Of a stretch of 64,000 nucleotides of DNA, positions 36,077 to 47,453 are shown piece by piece (positions within the stretch are counted from its first letter, which is position 1; each line of letters opens with the position of its first letter). The notes below the pieces were generated by a model that searched no databases, had not been told where the DNA came from, and worked only from the letters and a program-made list of their open reading frames with translations. A program made the position numbers and the translations under genes. The DNA is from Saxidomus purpurata (lineage: Eukaryota; Mollusca; Bivalvia; Venerida; Veneridae): contig JAFMSR010000003.1 in the NCBI GenBank assembly GCA_022818135.1, forward strand, positions 13,317,325 through 13,381,324. The letters run 5' to 3'.

Positions 36077-39000
36077 ATGCACGTGATTAGTTTTCCTATC
36101 TGGACCTGATGAAAAAATGGTAGCCAGGCACGGACGACAAGCTAACATGGAATCAAAATCGTTATTCTTGGCGTCTTCATTAATTTGCTTTGAAGATGGG
36201 AAATGTCGGTATCTGTCAAAGGATATTGACTTTTAGATGCAAGACGCTGTATAATGAATATCTCCGAGCTTTCTATAGAGAATTTACCAAAGAATCGTTT
36301 TTGTCTGGTGTCTGTTTATGAAAGTTTCTCTTTTCGTTCACTTTCTTTCAGTAGAAGAAACAAATACATTGTACGGTTTTTGGCATCGTTAAATGTTGTT
36401 TTTCTCGCCTCCAAATTATTTATTCCATCAGTGTGCCAGATCGTGCACATAGCAGCGAAGGATTTGTAAATAAAACTGGGAAACTTTAAAGCACTAAAGT
36501 AATACACAAGTTATTATAAGAAGTTGTCGTAGAGGCCCTGCATGGCTAGATGCCTTTCCAATATGCGTAGAAGAAAGTTCTGCTACTTGAAAGAAAATGT
36601 CTCTTGTAGTTTCGCCTCTAACCCGTGGACGTATTGCAGAGTATGACGACACTGGTCCTTATTATAACCGCGCCCCTCCCCATCCCCCGAGAAACCCGTG
36701 CCAAGAACATTTGAGGGAAGTGTAGGGGATGTCAAGTCAAGTTAAGTTCTATTTATGTACAAAGTCGGGTTTAATATAAAGATCAAGGACAGACCTTCCG
36801 TGATTATTGTTAGGGACCATGACTTTGTAAAACGATTTTGACCTCATATTTCTTGAGCACGAGATTGTGCTCAAAAAACTTTTGTTGATTTTTGTAATAA
36901 ATGTTCCTGTGATTGTTGTTGTAATTATCAATACATCCCACTCCATGACGGACTTCGACGAGTGTCATTAAAAGCTTGAAATAAGCTAATTGATCATAGT
37001 TACTACGATTAAAGCAGAATTTAAATTTTCAGAAAATTTGAATTATTTGTTCTATATGATATTTTTTTTCAAAATGTTTAGAAAACATCGCCCTTGAGTT
37101 TATCATTCAAAATGTAGTTTTTTCTTTATAATAATTTGATTTGACGAGAAATCGTTTTCACACATTAATTGGAGAATCAAAAAAAGGTTTCCTTTGATGT
37201 TTATTAAAGAAAATTACCCGTATCATTATGTCAAACTTTTTCCTTATATCTGAAAGCATTAAACATGTAAATTTGTCAGTTGTCAAACTGCGAGGATACT
37301 TATCACCATAACTTAAGGTTAAATTGTGTAATTAAAACATTAAGTTAAATCATTGCTTTAAATAAAGGCGGTCTTTCACATCAAATTGGATATTAATTGC
37401 TGTTATATCCCACAAATTAACAGTTTTTTTTATAATCACATGCACGTGTTTCACGTGCGAAAAGTAGGCGGTACATTGTCTCTTGTGTTTCAGGATAAAT
37501 AGGAAGAAATCTGCATGTATGATTACACTTACATAGTCACTTTTGTAAAAGTTAATGCTCTTTAACTGAAAACTAATAGTAAATTGGGTTTATAGACAGT
37601 GATTTCTGACTGTGATTCATTTGGATATATACAGTGGGATATACTTCTTCAGAGAAGGTAAGCTATATATTATTCATATATGTGACCTCATGTGTTATAT
37701 GTATATGAAACATTCCTAGACAATGCCGCTGTTTGTACCTGTTTAAGGTTTAAGGTTGTTTATTTATTATTATATCATGCTTGCACTTCTATAATCAGAA
37801 CAGAACAGAACAGAACAGAACTCTGCAAAGACTCATAAAGTCCTCTAGGTTTCAGTGCTAATTGTTCGATACTCGTCGCTTTTTTTACTTTGTATTTACA
37901 TGTACAAATGTTATACTATTTATTACGTTTGTAGTTAAATTGTAAATGAATATGCTTGTCATACAGTATAATAGGACAATTAGCAAAATAAAACAAACGC
38001 GTGAAGTCCAAATATTTGAAATGTTTTTTGTTTATTAGGGGAAATAATTTCGATATCAAATCGGTAGAGAAAGACATTTTTACCTCCCTTGTTGGTTTTA
38101 TGGTTCGCAGTTTAGTATGCGAAAATACTTGAAGAGGGAAAACCACATAAATGATAACATCCTGAATAAAAAATCGACTTGCTTTGTAAGGTTGCATGCA
38201 GGTCCAGATCAAATGTGTAGACAGAACGGCAACATATCTAAATTACGTATAACGAAAAGCGTAGCATTTCTAAGGTATCTGGTGGAGATATTTTCTAAAG
38301 TTTTTATATGAAATTTACACTTCAAATTATAGAATAATTCTCAGATTCTTTAAATCTTTATCTCTCATATGTACCAGTATGCTATGAATAGTGAAAGTTT
38401 TAAAATGTAAAAAAAAAAACAACAAAATTTCAGATAATGCGCAATTTATTGATCAAATTTTGTATTTAAAATTGCTCAGGAATTCACTTCATTAAATGCA
38501 GACGTTGCGAAACACTTGACCAGGAACTGTTTATTATAATAAACTGCAGACTGAGGTAACTATCCTTTATAATTAAGGTGTCTGTTGGTTCACAGCCTAG
38601 GGATAAAGTTCGTCTGTTCATCTAGAACAATATGTTGAAACGGTGACATGGTTTGGAGTATTTGAATTAAAATTTGTACAAGGGATTATAATTATTACTG
38701 CTACTGCCAAATTAAAGGTCCAATACTAAGGAAAGCAAAAATTCAAATATACTTTAAAAAACACAGAAATAAGTTATTTTTAATAAAAAATGAAAGTTGG
38801 TATGTAGAAATTCAAATAAACCACAGTACATGTACAATTATTTTTCTATGCATTATGAAGAAAGTTAAAAAGACCTGGGTAGTCATTTTGTCGAATCACT
38901 GAATTTCAACATAATACACATACTTTCTTTGTGTTCCAAACACTTTCTGTAAATTTTAACCTGACAATCTTCATTATTTAGTGTCTTGCATAAGGTAATG

Positions 39001-39099
39001 TACATGCCATTGAGATAACTGTCACTTAATTTTCGCTTAGTAGTGGATCTTTAACATCGTAAGTTATGTATCAAAATTATGTATCATATGATGTTAATT
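36077..39099. other. Non-coding DNA with pentamer-tailed retroelement remnants
   Basis: At 36729-36946 (minus) a possible retroelement 3' end finishes in a CTTGA-type tail. At 37740-37822 a segment ends in (CAGAA)5. Neither carries a recognisable coding domain. No other gene can be supported. Confidence 0.35.
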
Positions 39100-40815
39100 T
39101 GGCAGTAGCAGTAGCAACCTAGCAGTAACACACACGTGAGTTTTGCAGTAGCTTTAGTTAGCATGTTTAAAGTTAGCAGTAGCACTAGCTGACAGAAGCA
39201 GTAGCAAAAACGTGAAGTTTGCAACAGCAGTAGCAAAATTGGTAGCAGTAGCTGACTAGCATTAGCAAAAACGAGAAATTGAAAATGAAGTAGTGAGTAT
39301 GTAGTAGCAAACACGTGAAGTTGACAATGAAGTAGTGAGTATGTAGTAGCAAACTTAGAAACAGTAGCAAAAAAGTAAAGTTGACAGTAGCAGTAACAAA
39401 CGTTAAGTTGACAGTAGCAATTGTCGAAAGTAGCAGTAGCAAACACGTGAAGTTGAAAATGAAGTAGTGAGTATAGAAGCAAACTCATGAAGTTGACAGT
39501 AGCAGGAAACAAAAACGTGAAGTTAGCAGAAACAGTAGGAAAATCGTAAAGTTGGCAGTAGCAAACACGTAAAGTAAGCAGTAGCAGTAGCAGTAGCTGA
39601 AAGTAGCATTAGCAAAAACGTGAAGTTGGCAGTAGAAGTAACAATACGTGAAGTTGGATGTAGTGAAAGCCGACAGTAGCAATAACACACGTTAAGTTGG
39701 CAGTAGTAAAAGCTGACAGTAGCAGTAACCAAAACGTGAAGTTGCCAGTAGCAGTATCAAACGTTAAGTTGGCAGTAGCAATTGTCAAAAGTAGCAGTAG
39801 CAAACATGTGAAAGAGAAAATAAAGTAGTGAGTATGTAGTTGCATACTCACGAAGTTGATTGTAGCTTACAGTAGCAGTAACAATAACCTGAAGTTAGCA
39901 GAAACAGTAGCAAAAATGTAAAGTTGGCAGACGCAGTAGCTAAACATGAAATTGGCAGTAGCAGAAGCTGGCAGTAGCAGTATCAAAGACAAGAAGTTTG
40001 TAGTAGCAATAGTTAGAAGTAGCAGTAGTTAGCAGTAGCAGTGGCTGACAGTCACAGTAGCAAAGACATGAACTTTGCAGTTGCAATGGGTAACAGTAGC
40101 TAGCAGAAGCAGTAGCAAAGACATAAAGTTAGCAGTAGCAGTAGCTGGCAGTAGCAGTATCAAATACATGAATGCAGTATTAGTAACTGGCAGTAGCAGT
40201 AGTAAGCAGTAGATGGCAGAAGCAGTAGTAAAGACATGAAGTTGGTAGTAGCTGGCAGTAGCAGTATCAAATACATGAATTTGGCAGTATTAGTAACTGG
40301 CAGTAGCAGTAGTAAGCAGTAGATGGCAGAAGCAGGAGCAAAGACATGAAGTTGGTAGTAGCAGTAGCTGGCAGTAGCAGTACTTAACAGTAGCACTAGT
40401 TAGCAATAGCAGTAGCTAGTAGTAGCAGTATCAAAGACTTGAACTTGGCAGTATCAGTAACTGGCAGTAGCAGTTGTTAGCAGTAGCTCGCAATAGCAAT
40501 TGCAGGCAGTGGTAGCAGCATGCAGTAGCAGTTTCAAATAATTGAGGTTGGTAGTAGCAATAGCGGGCAGTAGCAGTAAATAGCAGTAGCTCACAACAGC
40601 AGGCAGTAGCAGTAGCTGGCAGTTGCAGTATCAAAGACATGGAGCTAAATAGCAATAGCGGGCAGTAGCAGTAGTTGGCAGTAGCAGTATCAAAGACATG
40701 AAGTTGGAAGTAGCAATAGCGGGCAGTAGCAGTATCAAGACATGGTTGGAAGTAGCAATAGCGGGCAGTAGCAGTAGTTGGCAGTAGCAGTATCAAAGAC
40801 ATGAAGTTTGCAGTA
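39100..40815 (+). repeat. GCAGTA-type minisatellite, about 1.7 kb
   Basis: Irregular units based on GCAGTA/GCAGTAGC are mixed with longer units such as 'gtagcaaacacgtgaagttg' (39300-39800) and 'ggcagtagcagtatcaaagacatgaagttg' (39960-40810). Short higher-order blocks recur (the 40160-40250 block is nearly repeated at 40250-40380). Minus-strand frames up to 142 codons, rich in Leu/Tyr/Cys, are by-products. There is no protein evidence. Confidence 0.85.
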
Positions 40816-41799
40816 GTTGTTTACGTTCACATTCTATGTTATTTTACATTTAATATTAATTGTCAGATGTGAGGTATCAACGTGGAAGCCCCATTATCAC
40901 TTATTAACACATGTATTTGGTATAATGTAGCAATAAAAGCTGATAGAATTAGTAAAAGTGCTTTTCACTCGCAATTGCGTCATCGTAGCATCGTATCATA
41001 GTCATGTAGTTTGGAGTATTCGCCATAGCGTACTTTCGCGTCGTATCTGGCAGTTGCGTAGTTTTTCGGCAGTTGCAGTATTAAAGTCAAATGTGACAGT
41101 GCCTTTCTACACTCCATATTTATACATGGTACATTTTGACAAATTGTCCTGTCAGAACGTGTTTTAGCTGGCCTATTTCACAAAGAAGTGAATGGGGATA
41201 TATCCTAATTACCTCGGCAAGGTCAATGGTTGTTGTTATGCCTTCGTTACTTTTCCCTCTACACATTATATACTTCAAGTTTGAAACGCAACATTTAATT
41301 TTAGTTATCATCAGTTACCAGCAAATGATCAGACAAGACAAGGAAGATAACTTAAAAATCTGTGAAGAAAGGTTTTTGGTTCAGATTGATTATGGACTCT
41401 TTTTCTACCTATATTTAAGTTGATAAGCAATCCCTCGGGATATCTCTTTGAAATTATAGTACAAACATGAAGCATGGATATATGCATCAGGTGTACATTG
41501 CAGTGTTTATAAACCATAACTCTGGGCAAAGAAGTATTATCTCTGTCAATGATTGTTTTAAAAAATGATCAAGTCATATTTTAAGGCACTTCAAGGATCT
41601 CACTTAGTTTTGTTAGTATTTTGCGCATGGTACCAGATTGTGAGATATGCAAATCTTGAAGGTACGATGACGAATACTTGATTACCATCATGTCGAAATA
41701 CAGCGAAAACGCGAAATACGATGTCAAAGCGAAATTCTTTTGACATTATGCGAAAACCCTATTTAAATGCGAACAATTTCGCGTCCACTTACTGACTTA
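40816..41799. other. Non-coding DNA
   Basis: Frames of 63-95 codons overlap on both strands without resemblance to a family. No gene is called. Confidence 0.4.
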
Positions 41800-42125
41800 T
41801 TGACTTAATTATTTGAGACATTACTTAGTAGGTTGGAATACTTGTTCCATATCGTGGCCCACCCATCTATAAACAAAAGTAGATAACTCTGTCAAGAATA
41901 GTTTTATTACATACTCAGAAATTACTACTTGAAAGTCGTGTGCAAGGCACTATTATTGACATATCTCGGTAACCACTTAATGTTACACACTTTTCGCAGT
42001 GTTCGGAGGTATTAACACTTGAAATATTTTGCAACTGACGGCGCTTGACTACACTTTGAAAACAAACAGATTCTTGTTTTGCCTTCTACTGCCAAAAGTT
42101 TTGTTTTAGTGGCTAGCACTGGGAA
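41800..42125 (+). repeat. Fragment of a bivalve interspersed repeat (same family as 49.6 kb)
   Basis: Blocks such as 'gacttattgacttaattatttgaga', 'ttggaatacttgtt(c)cat', 'agataactctgtcaag' and 'gccaaaagttttgttttagtggctagcactgggaatagtc' parallel blocks at 49640-50480. It is diverged and has no coding capacity. Confidence 0.6.
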
Positions 42126-43715
42126 TAGTCCAAGAAACTAAGTACATATGTACTTTTTAGAACTTTTTTTATTGTTAAATAGCCTATCTACCTTGATTAT
42201 GAGTCATTTTAAATAGTAATTTGACATTCAACAACTCTTAAGATAATAAAGCACACTCGTGTAGTGGCACAAAGAACCTTATGTTTGTCTGAAATAAAAT
42301 GTCTATAAAATTCAAAACACTGAAAATGCTAAGTGACTTGGGGCAGCATATTTGAACGATAGTTGATAATTTTTTACCGTCGTAGATTTAGAGGAATCAT
42401 TTATGTGACCGAAATTTCATTCGATTATATAAGTATGATCATTGCAGAATTCAGGAAACTATACATGGAATATATAGGTTAAATGAAATAACATTTGAAC
42501 TGCTTATGCTAAGCACCGTTGTTGTCAGCGCTCTCAGTGCTTTGATTATGTTTTGCGAAGGACACTGAATGCTTTTAAAACTTCATCTGATTGATTGCTT
42601 ATCTGCAAAGTTATCCAGACATAAACCTAGGAATTTGGAGTCAGTGTGCTGTATGAAAAATCAGGAGCTTTAAAAAGACCAGGTTTTGATCGAAAAAGAT
42701 ACGAAATTCCTGTACCTTCAATCCGCGGGAGATTTGACCGATTTCACTCATTGAATATTAGAGTCATAAACACAGGGGTCTCCTGGAAGAATGATCGAGG
42801 AGCCTGTGCATGTGTGCATTATATTTGAACGAACTTACCCGTTTGTTGGCATCTTCTTCAAGAATTCTAATTTCTCTTATAGTTCTAACTGTTATGGAAC
42901 GACAGAAAGAAAAAAACTTGTTTACTCGCTTAAGCCCCCACTCGTGTCATATTATGTTTGAGCAGGGTCCGTATATTAGTAATAAACGGACCCTGGTTTG
43001 AGGGGTAGACATGGATACATTTTATTGTCTGATATAACATTCTCAAGCGCTTTGGGTTGTTATTGCCTGCAGTTGAGTTTTTAAGAGCGTGGGTTCGGTA
43101 GGAAAATGTTGAGCATCTTTAGCCCGAAAAGTTATTTTCTCAACATAGAATTGCTTAGATTTATTGCAACTGTTTTCGGATACTTACAGCTATTGTTTTT
43201 ATGTGTTTCATGTCTGACGTTTCTGGGACAATCTTTATTCTAAAAAAAATCACCTATAAACTAGTTATCGTAGCACTACACTGCACATAATATGCAAATA
43301 AAAATGCATTAATAAAGAAAAAAATACTTATGTTTAATTAAAACGCGCCATAACGGTAATAACCGAAGTGCACCGAAGTGCGCCACTTGTTTTCACTCAA
43401 GAGAGAACAAGAAAAAAATGTCTATCCTTCTTGTTAAGCAATGAAAACAACAAAAGAAACGGACTGCAGCGGTGTGTCATTTCAAAATAATAGCTCTATG
43501 AAAAGGTCTAAATCAATTTAAATGTTGTTTTATGACTAAGGAAAGAATTACTAGTAACTTCATGTAAGTGGTAGCCATAACTATAAAGTTGCAGAGTAAT
43601 AAAAAGGAGCGCTTTGACATGCCATAACAGCCGTGTTGGCTTCGACTCATTACTGTTTGAAGGATAATTTCTTTAAAAAAACATACAAAAAACCCGACCA
43701 TGTCACAACGGGTGT
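42126..43715. other. Non-coding DNA with one short hairpin
   Basis: A 10-bp perfect stem, CAGGGTCCGT/ACGGACCCTG, with a 13-base loop, lies at about 42963-42995. No gene is supported. A frame of 62 codons on the minus strand (43513-43701) is not recognisable. Confidence 0.4.
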
Positions 43716-44983
43716 ATGGAACGCCATGGCCGTCTTATCTTGACTTGTTTGCTTATATGCGGTACATGTTGCATTATATGCAGTAGATCTTTTATTATAT
43801 GCAGTAGATATTTAATTATATGTGGTAGATCGTTCATTATGTGTGGTTCAAAAACTTTATATGCTGTACTTTCTTTGTTATATGTAGTACAACTCTTCTT
43901 ATATGTGGTGGTAATGTCTTTATATGCAGTGCATTTGAATTTGTGTGCGGTGCAAACACCAATATATGTAGTAGATCTGTTATTGTGTGTAGTAGATAAA
44001 ACGTTATACGTGGTCTTTACATTATATGATGTACAAACATAAATATATGTGATAGTCACTGTCCATTATGTGTGGTGCCTTTTCCTTATATGCAGTACAA
44101 ATTACATTACGTGTTGTACTTTCGTTTATATACGCTGTGGATCTCGCATTATATGCTGTACATGCAATTTCCTTATATGCTGTGCTTCCAGCATTATATG
44201 CGGTAGTAGTTTCTTTGTATGCGGTAGTTTCGTCATTATATGCGGTAGTTACGTCGTTATGATGAGATGGTTATAGGATATTTCCGAACGATACCGTATA
44301 TTGCCGGATTATTACGAATCCGGATGTTTCACACGAGTAATTATTGTGCACCGAGACAGTTTAAAGGACGTGTTGAATGCAAGGAGGAGGAGCAACGAGC
44401 TATTTTAAGTGGGGGTACTTTTTAATCAACATTTGGAAGTGGCCAAAAGATGTATTTAAATGAAAGGGTTGTCGTTGTTTGAAAAAAACGTTATAAATTC
44501 AATGATTTCTAATTTTTAACGGGTTATACTTGTTGGAACTTTATGAAACACATTTCAATTTCAAATTTAGCTATATATTAAACACGTAACTGTGTAAAGT
44601 ATAAACAAACATGAATAAATTTGTTAATTTAAATGGGAGTTAAAATTAGAAATTAGTTTAAACTGTCTCGTTGCACAATAATTACTCGTGTGAAACATCA
44701 AAATTCGTAACAATCCGGCAATTTACGGTATCGTTCGGAAATATCCTAACCATCTCATCATAACGACGTAACTACCGCATATAATGACGAAACTACCGCA
44801 TATAAAGAAATTACTACCGCACATAATGCTGGAAGCACAGCATATAAAGAAATCGCATGTACAGTATATAATGAGATATCTACAGTGTATATTAACGAAA
44901 GTACGATATGTAATGTGATTTGCACTGCATATAAGGAAAAAAGCACCACACATAATGGACAAAGTTTTTTTTTTTGAAAGAAA

Positions 44984-45021
<38 letters not shown>

Positions 45022-45027
45022 ATTTAT

Positions 45028-45059
<32 letters not shown>

Positions 45060-45117
45060 TAAATGTACCACACATATGAACTATCCCTGCCTGGGTGCTG
45101 GGTGGAACCCTTCATTT

Positions 45118-45208
<91 letters not shown>

Positions 45209-45842
45209 GGGTTTTTTTTTATTTTTTGGGGGAAAAAAAATTTTTAAAAGAAAAAAAAAAATTATATGGTGTGCAAACAAAGTAATGTGCAATATCCTGT
45301 GTACAAAGACATTTATGGGCGGTACAAAGACATATATTTATTATGTTTCGTACATCATGTAATGTAAATCAAACGCACCACGTATAACGTTTTATCTACT
45401 ACACATTTTTTTTCAATGACACGGAACTACAATAAATAAAAAAATCTCCTTGCATAACGTAAAAAAAAAAAAAATATTTTTTTTTTTTTTTTTTTATTTT
45501 AAATTTTTTTTTTTTTTGGATATTCCAAAAAAAATAAAAAAAATTTTTTTTTTTTTGGTTTTTTTACCCTATATGGTGTCATTGTCCACACCGACCGGTA
45601 AGGCTTTTGACTAAAAATGGTTAGTACACCATTAAATCCTTCAAATGCACTGCATATAAAGACATTACCACCACATACAAGAAGAGTTGTACTACATATA
45701 ACAAAGAAAGTACAGCATATAAAGTAACTTGTACCACACATAATGAACTATCTACCACATGATTAAATATCTACTGCATATAATGAAAGACCTACTGCAT
45801 ATAATGCAACCAAGTGATGATAAGACGGCCATGGCGTTCCAT
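43716..45842. mobile_element. 2.1-kb foldback element of 21-bp units
   Basis: The outer ends are inverted copies of ATGGAACGCCATGGCCGTCT (43716 onward, and its complement ending at 45842). The arms pair inward to about 44363 and 44659, around a 295-bp central spacer. Each arm is built of diverged 21-bp units (TATATGCAGTAGATCTTTCAT and variants), about 24 in the left arm (43760-44262). Because 21 is a multiple of three, both strands stay open for 60-118 codons. These Tyr/Val/Cys-rich or Thr/Tyr-rich frames are not genes. The right arm is interrupted by homopolymers (about 44966-45260 and 45464-45558) and carries extra sequence at 45060-45120 and 45280-45330 that has no match in the left arm. 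No transposase and no clear target-site duplication are visible. Confidence 0.75.
44966..45260. repeat. Long A and T homopolymer block
   Basis: It includes T and A runs of 16-27 bases and a run of 88 T at 45120-45207, inside the right arm of the foldback element. A second such block is at 45464-45558. The corresponding part of the left arm has no homopolymers. Runs of this kind may be real or may be consensus errors at a hard-to-read hairpin. Confidence 0.85.
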
Positions 45843-47111
45843 AGTTGTGTATATCGTCAGCATGTTGTGATGAGATATTTTTCAAGAGAGAGTTACTATC
45901 CTTTGATTTCTTCATTCATATACAAATATAATGTTCACAGAGATGCTTATTTGGGCTATTTGTTGGAAATCACTTGTCAAAATTCAGAGAAAATTCAAGA
46001 GAGTGATAAGTACCAAGCCAAATTGTGCATATTGTCGGCATGTTATAATGCAGACAATTTTCATTATGATTATTAAGTTATGGCCAGTTGATTTCTTTCA
46101 TACACGTAGTTAAACCCGAGTTGCTTGCTTTCTCAGCAAAAATTGACCATAAAAAACAATGAAATTTCAAAGGAATGATTTCTTCTTTTAATCGGCATGT
46201 TGTGTTCGGGTGGTGATGTTTTGACCTATATCAATTGTACCTTCGCAGGCAACCGCAACAGAGCGTCCAGCACACAAAAGCAGTGCTCTTTCTCTATGTC
46301 AATGAGGCCGCGAAGCAAAAAAAGTAGTTAAGAATAACCGCCAAGGTGGCATATGGGGGTATCGTCACATTCATTGATACTACTCTAATCTCTATTTTCA
46401 AGTAACACATTTTGGAAATTAAGTTTAATCAGGTAAAACAATAGAGAAATGCTTCATAATATACACGGGTTTTGTTTTTCTAAAAAATAATATCAGATTT
46501 ACTGCATATTCTGGATTGGCGTACCGATATTCGACTGGAAATTACGACACTTATCAATGTTGATTTTGGTACTAAACGATTTTAGTTTAGTTTAAACTCA
46601 TTCATTTTAGCTAGATCGTGAAGAAGGCGTGTAGCTTATTGAGTCACTTTCGGGTCCGCTTCTTGGAAAAACCAGTACCCACGAGGAGGAACGGTCACGA
46701 CCCAGTGGGGCTCGATCCAGTTTAAGAATACAATGTAATATAAACTGTTTTCAAATTAGCGTTGACATAATAAACACCATACCATTGGAAAATAAACAAG
46801 CAGTTAGTTTTATATAGATGTCTGATTTACAAAAAAAAAATCTCCTTAATTATGAGAGTAATTTCGGTAAACGTCACTTCCAGGGATATATGCATCTGCA
46901 ATATGCGCAGATCGAGACTCGCATAAAAATAGAATGACTGACGACCGTTTTGCGTTGATATGCGCCGACTATGACTAACTATGACTGACTAGGAAGTCTA
47001 CAATGTCTGCACACACAAACCATCCTCCCTGCCTTTCATTTATATAGTAATGAGAAGGAACTGTGAAAGATTTAAAAGAGCTTTCTGCCAATACATGGAT
47101 AAAATGTTAAG
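45843..47111. other. Non-coding DNA with a possible SINE-like segment
   Basis: 46580-46735, read on the minus strand, contains 'ctggatcgagccccactgggtcgtgacc', 'ccaagaagcggacccgaaagtgactcaataagc' and 'tttagtttaaac'-type ends, in a layout I associate with a common bivalve short interspersed repeat. No gene is supported. Confidence 0.35.
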
Positions 47112-47393
47112 ATGATGTACATATTGTTTAAACTAAGACGTTTTCATACTCGTACAAGACGGCTTAACTCATTGGAGTGTTTGAATCTATTAAATGATTT
47201 AGTCAGACACATTGCTGATGTTTTTATCTTTGGATCACTTAGCGCGTTAGGTTCCTCAATATGCTACAAGCTTTTTTATTTGATAGCGGAATTTGTATTC
47301 TTTACATTGATTAGTTCACCGATCTTATTGTTTAATCTGCTTCTAACTTTGACTCAGTCACTTGTATCGCCTTTACATATAGGCATTGCATGA
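47112..47393 (+). CDS. Small hydrophobic ORF upstream of the forkhead gene (doubtful)
   Basis: A 93-codon frame with a true ATG pair (47112 and 47115). Residues 1-35 are basic (FKLRRFHTRTRRLNS). Residues 36-93 contain two likely membrane-spanning stretches (DVFIFGSLSALGSSICYKLF and LISSPILLFNLLLTLTQSLV). It ends 60 bp before the probable splice acceptor of the forkhead gene, so it would lie in that gene's first intron or 5' leader. A TATA-like TTTATATAG sits at 47039-47047. It resembles no known family. AT-rich sequence by chance encodes hydrophobic peptides, so this is a weak call. Confidence 0.2.
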   Translation: MMYILFKLRRFHTRTRRLNSLECLNLLNDLVRHIADVFIFGSLSALGSSICYKLFYLIAEFVFFTLISSPILLFNLLLTLTQSLVSPLHIGIA

Positions 47394-47439
47394 ACAAGAA
47401 CAAAAGAAACATTAAAAAAGCACGTAATGTATCTATTTC

Positions 47440-47453
47440 AATATGTTTTCAGG
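47440..47453 (+). other. Probable 3' splice acceptor before the forkhead start codon
   Basis: TATGTTTTCAG|G precedes ATGATGG, with the AG at 47451-47452. This is the same layout as at the receptor gene: an intron ending within a few bases of the start codon. The evidence is consensus only. Confidence 0.5.

Noticed and set aside
39084..40802. Minus-strand Leu/Tyr/Cys-rich frames up to 142 codons
   Set aside because: They are encoded by the GCAGTA minisatellite. There is no domain and the composition is extreme.
43716..44276. Open frames of 60-118 codons on both strands, rich in Tyr/Val/Cys or Thr/Tyr
   Set aside because: They arise because the 21-bp repeat period is a multiple of three. They are periodic and have no domain.
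47427..47453. Upstream ATG of the forkhead frame
   Set aside because: The nine codons before 47454 are the T-rich end of a probable intron (TTTTCAG). The ATG pair at 47454 is preferred.
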